Shown here in pieces: positions 33,469 through 40,214 of a stretch of 64,000 nt of DNA; position 1 is the stretch's first letter; each line of letters begins with the position of its first letter. Below the pieces are notes generated by a model that saw only the letters and a list, made by a program, of their open reading frames with translations, did not search any database and was not told the DNA's origin. Made by a program: the position numbers and the translations under genes. The stretch is from positions 154,281 to 218,280 of the forward strand of contig NZ_JAAMPJ010000015.1 of NCBI RefSeq assembly GCF_011067745.1, given 5' to 3'. This DNA comes from Lentzea alba. GTDB lineage: Bacteria > Actinomycetota > Actinomycetes > Mycobacteriales > Pseudonocardiaceae.

Positions 33469-34827
33469 GTGCCCCAGCCTCCTCACCACACCCAACTCAG
33501 TCGGCGACGTTTCCTCACCAGTTCGGCGCTGGTCGCCGGTAGCGCGTTGACAGCGCCGCTGCTCGGAGCCTGCAACGCCGGCACGGAGTCCGGCGACGGC
33601 AAGACCGTCCTGACCATCATGTACAAGAACAACGAGCTGACGAAGGAGCAGATCGCCGACTTCGAGGCCAAGAACCCCGATATCAGGATCAGCTTCATCG
33701 AGCATGACGGCACGCGGCTCAACGCGATGCTCGCCTCGAACGAGCCGCCGGACCTCGTCCGCGCGCCGGCCGTCGGCAGCGCGCGGACCAACGCGCAGGG
33801 GTTGGCCACCGATCTGGACCCGTACCTGGCCAAGAGCAGCGTGTTGAAGAAGGAGCACCTGCTGCCGGTCAACGACAGCTTCCGGTGGGACGGCAAGCGG
33901 ATCGGCCACGGCCCGTACTACGGGATCATCAAGGACTGGAGCCAGGACGCGACGCTCTGGTACAACCGGGCGCTGTTCGAGCAGGCCGGGATTCAGCCGC
34001 TGAGCACCGCCGAGCCGATCTCCTACGACGAGCTGTTGGAGATCGCGACGAAGCTGACGAAGAAGAGCGGCGGCAAGACCGAGGCCTACGGCCTCGGCGT
34101 GGAGTGGGCCTGGAACCTGTTCGCGCCGATCTCGACGATGATCCTCCAGCAGGGCGGCGAGGTGTACAACACCGACCTGACCAAGACCGACATGACCACA
34201 CCGCAGGCCCTGCGGGCGCTGAAGTGGTACGTCGACTTCGCCAAGGCGGGCGTCGGTCCCACCTCGCTCGACCCGGCGCCGGACGGAGCCGACCTGTCGC
34301 TCTTCCTCGCCAAGCGGATGGCGATCACCCAGGACGGTTACTGGTACGGCGGCAACTTCGTGAAAGAGTCGGACGAGATCAAGAACAACATCGCCATGGC
34401 GCCCGCGCCGGTGATGGGCGACAAGCGGATCAGCCCGACGTACGCGGGCTGGGGTGCCTACATCCCCGCGAAGGCCAAGCACAAGGACGAGGCCTGGAGG
34501 TTCATGGAGTACTACATGGCCGGGCCGCCGTCGGAGGATCGGGCCAAGGGCGGCTGGGGCATTCCGGCACTGAAGTCGCAGCTGTCGCTCATGCCACAGG
34601 AGCTGCCGTACCAGAAGCAGGTCTTCGAGACGCAGCAGGCCGAGTTGCAGCACGCCGGGCAACTGCCCGACTCTCCGTACATCGGCGGCGCCACTGCCTG
34701 GGACCCCGTGCTGGACAAGCACCTTCAGCGGGCCATCAAGAACGAGGTCACCGTCGAGGCCGCCGGCAAGGCGATCACCGATGAGATCAACGAGCTGTTG
34801 CGGCAAGGCAAGGACCAGATCGGCTAG
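33469..34827 (+). CDS. ABC importer solute-binding lipoprotein
   Basis: A 452-residue lipoprotein with a leader RRRFLTSSALVAG and a lipobox-like LLGAC (Cys35). The mature part is a typical family-1 sugar-binding protein (YNRALFEQAGIQP, GWGAYIPAKAKHKDEAWRFM). The GTG at 33469 is chosen because GGAG lies five bases upstream; GTG 33463 is also in frame. It is followed by two permeases with 1- and 4-base overlaps. The imported sugar is probably a pectin-derived oligosaccharide. Confidence 0.9.
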   Translation: MPQPPHHTQLSRRRFLTSSALVAGSALTAPLLGACNAGTESGDGKTVLTIMYKNNELTKEQIADFEAKNPDIRISFIEHDGTRLNAMLASNEPPDLVRAPAVGSARTNAQGLATDLDPYLAKSSVLKKEHLLPVNDSFRWDGKRIGHGPYYGIIKDWSQDATLWYNRALFEQAGIQPLSTAEPISYDELLEIATKLTKKSGGKTEAYGLGVEWAWNLFAPISTMILQQGGEVYNTDLTKTDMTTPQALRALKWYVDFAKAGVGPTSLDPAPDGADLSLFLAKRMAITQDGYWYGGNFVKESDEIKNNIAMAPAPVMGDKRISPTYAGWGAYIPAKAKHKDEAWRFMEYYMAGPPSEDRAKGGWGIPALKSQLSLMPQELPYQKQVFETQQAELQHAGQLPDSPYIGGATAWDPVLDKHLQRAIKNEVTVEAAGKAITDEINELLRQGKDQIG

Positions 34828-35780
34828 TGACCGCCACGGCAACGGAAGAGGCGAGGCGCGGCAGGAAACGCTGGCAGCGGTACTCCAGCCGGACGTTCTA
34901 CCTGTTCGTCTCGCCCTGGGTGCTCGGATTCGCGTTGCTCACCGCGCTGCCGCTCGGCTACGCGTTCGCGATCAGCCTGACCAACTTCAACGGCACCAGC
35001 TCACAGTGGCGCTGGGTGGGCCTAGGCAACTACGTCGAGTTCCTGTCCGACACGGATGCCATCACCAGCCTGGTCCGCACCCTCGCGTTCACCGCGATCG
35101 CGGTGCCGATCATGGTGGCTGGCGGGCTCGGTTTGGCGGTGCTGCTCAACCGGCGACTGAAGCTGGTCGGCCTGTTCCGGACGGTCTTCTTCCTGCCCTC
35201 GGTCGTCCCGGTGGTCGCCGCGGCCATCATGTGGAAGCTGATCTTCAACCGGGACGCCGGCATCCTCAACGCCATCCTCGAGAAGATCAGCATCGGTCCG
35301 ATCGCCTGGCTGGTCGACCCGAACGCGTTCTACGCGCTGATCATCCTCATCCTGTGGGGACTCGGCGGCGGGATGGTGATCATGCTTGCCGCCCTGCAGG
35401 GCGTACCGGCCGAACTGGAGGAGGCGGCGGTCCTCGACGGCGCCAACCGCTGGCACGTGCTCCGCCACATCATCGTGCCGATGATCTCGCCGGTCATCTT
35501 CTTCCAGGTGGTGACCGGCATCATCTTCACCTTCCAGATCGTCATTCAGCCGCTGCTGCTGGCCCACTCGAGAGAGGTCGGCCAGGTGACTCACGTGCCG
35601 CAGAGCACCCACCTGTACATGGTGCAGGTCTACGAGGAGTACTTCGCCAACAATCGCTACGGTTATGGCTCCGCGATGCTGTGGGTGTTCTTCGTGGTCA
35701 TCCTGATCATCACGCTCATCATGCTGCGGTCCAGCCGGCTGTGGGTGCACTACGAGGTCGACAGCGAGGCCGAACGATGA
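34827..35780 (+). CDS. ABC sugar importer permease (UgpA/MalF-like)
   Basis: A 317-residue permease with six spans, starting FYLFVSPWVLGFALLTALPL. The EAA loop is LEEAAVLDGANRWHVLRHII. The GTG overlaps the previous stop by one base. It forms the importer with the lipoprotein before it and the permease after it. It is distinct in sequence from the permeases at 22863 and 23831, so this is a second transporter rather than a duplicate. Confidence 0.9.
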   Translation: MTATATEEARRGRKRWQRYSSRTFYLFVSPWVLGFALLTALPLGYAFAISLTNFNGTSSQWRWVGLGNYVEFLSDTDAITSLVRTLAFTAIAVPIMVAGGLGLAVLLNRRLKLVGLFRTVFFLPSVVPVVAAAIMWKLIFNRDAGILNAILEKISIGPIAWLVDPNAFYALIILILWGLGGGMVIMLAALQGVPAELEEAAVLDGANRWHVLRHIIVPMISPVIFFQVVTGIIFTFQIVIQPLLLAHSREVGQVTHVPQSTHLYMVQVYEEYFANNRYGYGSAMLWVFFVVILIITLIMLRSSRLWVHYEVDSEAER

Positions 35781-36673
35781 CCGTCACGCGGACCCCCGCG
35801 ACCACGCCCGCCACCAGCACACCGCCGGCGGCGCCGTCCCGGAGCTCACGGCGTCGGCGCAATGCGGCGGGCACCTACCTGCTCCTCATGACGCTCGCGG
35901 TGCTGTTCGCCGGTCCGTTCGCCTGGCTTGTGCTTGCCGCGTTGAAGACCAAGGCGGAATGGGTTTCCATCCCGACGAAGATCCTGCCGGAGACGCCCCA
36001 GTGGGGGAACTTCGTTCAGGCCTTCACCGAGATCAACTTCCCGGCGTACCTGGGGAACTCGCTGTTCCTGTCGTTCATGTTCGCGACTATCGTGACTTTC
36101 TCCAGCGCGGCGGTCGGGTTTGGCTTCGCCCGCCTGCGTGGGCGCGGCAAACGCCCGCTTTTCGTGCTGGTGCTGGCCACCATGATGCTGCCGCAGATCC
36201 TCACCCTGATCCCGACCTACGTGCTGTTCGCCCGGATGGGGCTGGTCAACACGTACTGGCCATGGGTGATGTGGGCCCTCGGGGCGTCGCCGTTCTTTGT
36301 GTTCTTGTTCCGCCAGTTCTTCGCCGCCATCCCCGCCGAACTGGAGGAGGCGGCGATCATCGACGGTTGCGGGTACGGCCGGATCTTCCTGCAGATCTTC
36401 CTGCCGCTGTCCAGGCCCGTGCTGTTGACCTCCTTCCTGCTCTCATTCACCTGGACCTGGGGTGATTACATCGCGCCGGCCCTGTTCCTCGACCCCGACC
36501 AGACCACACTGTCGGTGGCGATCGCCGCGTTCTACCTCGACCCTCATGGCAACCCCGACGCCACGGTGCAGGCGGCCGCCGCCGCCATGTACGTGGTACC
36601 CGTCCTGGTGATCTTCCTGTTCGGTCAGCGCTACTTCATCCGCGGTGTTGTCAGTTCGGGCGTGAAGGGATAA
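35777..36673 (+). CDS. ABC sugar importer permease (UgpE/MalG-like)
   Basis: A 298-residue permease. The ATG overlaps the previous stop (ATGA). A Thr/Pro-rich cytoplasmic head of about 30 residues precedes six spans. The EAA loop is LEEAAIIDGCGYGRIFLQIF and the C-terminus QRYFIRGVVSSGVKG. It is the last gene of the operon. A transposase relic follows after 46 bases, and no terminator is evident in between. No ATPase gene accompanies it. Confidence 0.9.
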   Translation: MTVTRTPATTPATSTPPAAPSRSSRRRRNAAGTYLLLMTLAVLFAGPFAWLVLAALKTKAEWVSIPTKILPETPQWGNFVQAFTEINFPAYLGNSLFLSFMFATIVTFSSAAVGFGFARLRGRGKRPLFVLVLATMMLPQILTLIPTYVLFARMGLVNTYWPWVMWALGASPFFVFLFRQFFAAIPAELEEAAIIDGCGYGRIFLQIFLPLSRPVLLTSFLLSFTWTWGDYIAPALFLDPDQTTLSVAIAAFYLDPHGNPDATVQAAAAAMYVVPVLVIFLFGQRYFIRGVVSSGVKG

Positions 36674-36719
36674 CCCACGACACGCTTGGCGAATCGGTTG
36701 CGCAGGCCGCACGGGACAT

Positions 36720-36966
36720 TGGATGCTGCAGGGAATCCTGTTCGTGCTGCACACCGGCATCCAGTGGGAGTTCCTGCCGCAGGAGTTGGGCTTCGGCTCC
36801 GGTATGACCTGCTGGCGGCGGCTGCGTGAACGCCCGACCCGGCTCCAAGCACCACGTCCTGACCGACGACGGCGGCATCCCGCTCGCGGCGATCCTGACC
36901 GGCGGCAACCGTCACGACGTCACCCAGTTGGAACCACTGCTGGACGCGGTGCCGAACGTGCGCGGC
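36720..36966 (+). mobile_element. Relic of an IS5-family transposase
   Basis: LQGILFVLHTGIQWEFLPQE, then LGFGSGMTCWRRLRE, is the N-terminal part of IS5-type transposases. After a frame change, RPGSKHHVLTDDGGIPLAAI followed by LTGGNRHDVTQLEPLLDAVP is a later segment. Roughly 90 residues between them and the whole C-terminal half are missing. No terminal inverted repeats were found. It stops against the 3' end of lacI, whose end is duplicated at 33189, so the element may have been involved in that rearrangement. Confidence 0.8.
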
Positions 36967-36971
36967 TCAGG

Positions 36972-38042
36972 TCAGGACACGCGGGGACGGACCGAGTCGC
37001 GGATCACCAGGTGTGTCCCGAGAATGACGTGCGGAGGTGTGCCGCCGCGTGCCTCGTGCTCCAGTGCGAGGCGCACGGCGGTGCGCCCGATCTCCTCGTG
37101 TGGCAGGTGCACGCTGGTCAGGTTGAGGTCGAGCGAGGGCTGCAGATCGTCGAATCCGACCATCGACACGTCGTCGGGCACCCGCAGCCCGTGCTCGGCC
37201 AGTGCCCGGTAGGCGCCGCCGGCGATGAGGTCGTTGAGGGCGAAGACCGCGGTGAAGTCGCGAGGACCGGTGGCCAGCCGCTCCTTCATCATCCGGTAGC
37301 CCTCGTGCCACTCCATCGTCGTGCCCTCGACCTCGAGCGCGGGGTCGTGCGGCACGCGGTGCGCGGCCAGCGCCTTGCGGTACCCGGCCACCCGGCCGTC
37401 CTGCGTGGTGTGGCCGGGACGCCTGCCGAGGCACAGGATCCGCTCGTGTCCGGCGGACAGCAGGTGGCTGGTCGCCGCGAACGCGCCACCGGCGTTGTCG
37501 TACTCCACGACCACCGCGGGCACATCGGGGCCGAGCGGCGGGCGGCCGCACAGCACCAGCCGGGAACCGATCGCGGTCAGGGCGTGCGCGTACTGGCTCA
37601 TGCGCTTGCCGTACTTCTCGTCGGCCACCACGTTGCCGACCAGGATGACCGCCTCGGCGTGCTGCTCCCGCATGAACTTCACCATGGCGAGCTCACGCTC
37701 GGCGTCGCCGCCGGTCGTACCGATCAGGCACAGCCGTCCTTCGACGGCGGTCTGGGCCTCCACGCCCTGCGCGACATGCGCGTAGTGCGGCGAGATCACC
37801 GAGTTGAGCACAATGGCGATGCTCTTGGCAGAGGTGCCCGCGAGCGCACGGGCGTGGGCGTTGGCGACGTAGTCGAGTTCCTCGACGGCACGCATGACGC
37901 GCTTGCGGGTGGCGGGGGAGGCCGGGTAGTCGCCGCTCAGGATGCGCGAGACGGTGGCGACGGACACGCCGGCCCGTTCCGCCACCTCGCGGATCGTGGA
38001 CCGCCGCCGGCCGTTCACTGGTTCGCTCGCCCGTCGCGTCAT
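36972..38042 (-). CDS. LacI-family transcriptional regulator of the pectin regulon
   Basis: A 356-residue regulator. The helix-turn-helix and hinge read TIREVAERAGVSVATVSRIL, then a sensor domain (AVILVGNVVADEKY, MVGFDDLQPSLDL). An operator-like GAAAACGGTTAC is 48 bases upstream of its start. Related sites stand before both ABC operons, GH43, DUF2264 and the PL26-like gene, so it is the best candidate for the locus-wide repressor. The inducer is probably a rhamnogalacturonan-derived saccharide. Its 3' end is duplicated at 33189-33338. Confidence 0.88.
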   Translation of the reverse strand: MTRRASEPVNGRRRSTIREVAERAGVSVATVSRILSGDYPASPATRKRVMRAVEELDYVANAHARALAGTSAKSIAIVLNSVISPHYAHVAQGVEAQTAVEGRLCLIGTTGGDAERELAMVKFMREQHAEAVILVGNVVADEKYGKRMSQYAHALTAIGSRLVLCGRPPLGPDVPAVVVEYDNAGGAFAATSHLLSAGHERILCLGRRPGHTTQDGRVAGYRKALAAHRVPHDPALEVEGTTMEWHEGYRMMKERLATGPRDFTAVFALNDLIAGGAYRALAEHGLRVPDDVSMVGFDDLQPSLDLNLTSVHLPHEEIGRTAVRLALEHEARGGTPPHVILGTHLVIRDSVRPRVS

Positions 38043-38089
38043 CGTCCACCGGCCCTTCCCGTGACCCTGTAACCGGGAACATTGTTTCA

Positions 38090-38101
38090 GAAAACGGTTA
38101 C
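38090..38101 (-). promoter_or_regulatory. LacI operator at the lacI promoter
   Basis: GAAAACGGTTAC, which is GTAACCGTTTTC on the coding strand of lacI, matches the sites at 22793 and 26774. A second GTAACCG occurs in opposite orientation at 38070-38076. This suggests autoregulation. Confidence 0.5.
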
Positions 38102-38105
38102 TGAA

Positions 38106-39971
38106 TCATTTATACCCCGTGCTGGGGGTGTCGTCCGTCGGCCAGCGCTCGGGCGCGCCGTCCACGGGATAGCGCGCGTAGGTGACCTGGGCGCCGAGCA
38201 CCACCTCGATCCGCTCCCCGTCCGGCAGCCGCATCGTGGCTCGGTCACCGGCGACGGACGCGGTGACCGACTCTCGCAGCGCGGCGGGATCGACCCGATC
38301 GCCGGTGAGCACGATCAGCGAGGCGTAGACGGCGCTTCCGCCAGGGTGATCAGGTGCCACCAGGTACGGCGTGGCGGAACATACGCCGAATGCGTTGGCG
38401 TCCATGGCTTCCGCGGTCGCAGCCGCACAGAAACCGTGCAGGGCGAGCACGACGCTCGTCAGACCGTCCGGCAAACTGACCTGGCTCCACCGGTCACCGG
38501 TGCCCACCGCCGGCGGTCGGGAACCGGCCAGTGCGTAGCCGCCGTCCCGGACGACATGGCCAGGTGGGGCGGTCACGCGGTGGACGCGCAGTTCCCACGG
38601 TCCGCGCACGATCGAAGCCGTCTGCACCCGCACCGGGCCGTCCTCGTAGGCCGACGCGGCGAACCGGTCGTGGACCGCGATCGGCTCGATGCGCCGCCGG
38701 CGGGAGACGACGCCGTCTGGCCCGATCACCGCGAGATGACCGTCCACCGCCCGCACCCGAGCATCTTCGCCGACTTCGGGAGCAGCATGCGACGTGTACC
38801 CGAGCCGGGTGTAGTGCGGGTCGTCGATCCCGTCCGCGGACAGGTGCCGCGCCCGGTCGCTGCCGTGGTTGACCACGCGCACCACCCCGTCATGGCGGGT
38901 GGCGTGCAGGAGCCAGCCGGGGCCGGGCATCGCGACGACCTGGTCGCCGTCGTCGATCGCCGCGGCGCTCTCCGGCACTGTCCACGCCGGATGGTCCGCG
39001 GGCAGCAGCAGTCCGAGGAACGCCTTGCTCGCCCAGTACGGCGAAGCCGGACCGGAGTAGTGCTGAGTGCTCGGCAGGAAGCGGTCGTGCCAGCCGAGGT
39101 TGAGCAGGCCGCGCTCGTCCGGTACGCCGCGCTCGACGAAGTGCCGCAGCACGCCGCTGGCGATCCGCCGGGAGCGGCCGGCGGGCAGCGGGGTCGCGTC
39201 CATCAGTTCACCCAGCCACAACGGTGCGACGCAGGCGAACCGGTAGCACAGTGACCGCCCCTGATACACCGGCGCGCCGTCACCGGCGAACATGTGCTGG
39301 TACTGCTCCAGGAAGAGGCGTAGCCTCTCCCGGTACACCTCGCCGCGTCGCTCGTCGCCCGACATCCGGGACCACAGCAACGGGTACAGGTGCAGAGCCC
39401 ACCCGGCGTAGTAGTCGAAGCTCCGCCCGGCCCCGTCGGTGTACCAGCCGTCGCCGACGTACCACTGTTCGATCCGGTCGAGCCCGTCGGAGATTCCGGC
39501 CGGGTCGTGCGGTCCGCCGACGCCCGCGAGGAACTGCTGAACCATCACGGGGAACAGCACCCAGTTGCTCTGCCACGTCCGTTTGCCCGCCGCGGCGGCG
39601 AGCCAGGCCACGACTCGGTCCTGCACCGAGGAGTCGAATCGGTCGAACAGCCATCGACGGGTCTCGTGCAGTGCCAGCGCGATCGAGGCCGCTTCCACGA
39701 GCTGTTGCGAGCAGTCGGCAGGTGCCGGCCAGGCGTACCGGTGGCCGGGGTCGGTGCCGTGGGCGAGGCCGTCGGCATACCGCTCGATGAGCTCCGCGGG
39801 CACGTCACCACCGGCACCGGCGATGCGGAAGGCCGCGAGCAGGAAAGTCCTTGCGTAGCCCTCCAAACCGTCGCTGTCCAGGCCCGCGCGGCCCGGTCGG
39901 CCTGGCATTCGGTACTGGGCACCGCCCGGGGTGGCGTAGGGCGCTACGCCGTCCAGAAGATGATCTGCCAC
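38106..39971 (-). CDS. DUF2264-domain protein, candidate glycosidase
   Basis: The first conventional start, GTG 39971, gives 621 residues beginning VADHLLDGVAPYATPGG. It is a DUF2264 protein: GLEGYARTFLLAAFRIAG, then NWVLFPVMVQQFLAG, WYTDGAGRSFDYYAGWALHL and RFACVAPLWLGE in an alpha/alpha toroid, followed by a beta-rich C-terminal part. No signal peptide is seen, so it is probably cytoplasmic. In frame upstream of the GTG the sequence continues LSPYTGWTRAHWEA to an ATT at 40040, which looks like the genuine N-terminus. From memory, DUF2264 overlaps glycosidase family GH154 (beta-glucuronidase), which would suit arabinogalactan; this needs checking. Confidence 0.75.
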   Translation of the reverse strand: MADHLLDGVAPYATPGGAQYRMPGRPGRAGLDSDGLEGYARTFLLAAFRIAGAGGDVPAELIERYADGLAHGTDPGHRYAWPAPADCSQQLVEAASIALALHETRRWLFDRFDSSVQDRVVAWLAAAAGKRTWQSNWVLFPVMVQQFLAGVGGPHDPAGISDGLDRIEQWYVGDGWYTDGAGRSFDYYAGWALHLYPLLWSRMSGDERRGEVYRERLRLFLEQYQHMFAGDGAPVYQGRSLCYRFACVAPLWLGELMDATPLPAGRSRRIASGVLRHFVERGVPDERGLLNLGWHDRFLPSTQHYSGPASPYWASKAFLGLLLPADHPAWTVPESAAAIDDGDQVVAMPGPGWLLHATRHDGVVRVVNHGSDRARHLSADGIDDPHYTRLGYTSHAAPEVGEDARVRAVDGHLAVIGPDGVVSRRRRIEPIAVHDRFAASAYEDGPVRVQTASIVRGPWELRVHRVTAPPGHVVRDGGYALAGSRPPAVGTGDRWSQVSLPDGLTSVVLALHGFCAAATAEAMDANAFGVCSATPYLVAPDHPGGSAVYASLIVLTGDRVDPAALRESVTASVAGDRATMRLPDGERIEVVLGAQVTYARYPVDGAPERWPTDDTPSTGYK

Positions 39972-40044
39972 TGCTTCCCAGTGCGCCCTGGTCCACCCTG
40001 TGTAGGGCGATAGCAGTCCATCTGTCGAAGGAAGTCGAATGCGA

Positions 40045-40099
40045 GTTAAACCGTTTGTATCGATGGTTCGAATCTAGGGTCGAGTCGCGATGCGGTCAA
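40045..40099 (-). promoter_or_regulatory. DUF2264 promoter and operator
   Basis: On the minus strand TTGACC (40099-40094), a 17-base spacer and TAGATT (40076-40071) form a strong promoter. Transcription would start near 40064. The operator GTTAAACCGTTTGTAT (40045-40060) then lies just downstream, the same roadblock geometry as at two other promoters here. Only 24 bases separate the predicted start of transcription from the ATT codon at 40040. Confidence 0.6.
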
Positions 40100-40177
40100 T
40101 ACCGTTGCTAGCAACGAAAAACTGACCAACGGTCTTGACACGATCAAGAAATCCTTGGTTCGCTGCCCTCAGCAATA

Positions 40178-40191
40178 GTAAACGTTTCAAC
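40178..40191 (+). promoter_or_regulatory. LacI-type operator before the PL26-like gene
   Basis: GTAAACGTTTCAAC, an imperfect palindrome of the same family, 23 bases upstream of the start codon at 40215. TTGACA occurs at 40135-40140, but no convincing -10 box was found at the right distance. Confidence 0.45.
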
Positions 40192-40214
40192 TCTGGCTCA
40201 GGTGGAGGGCAACG

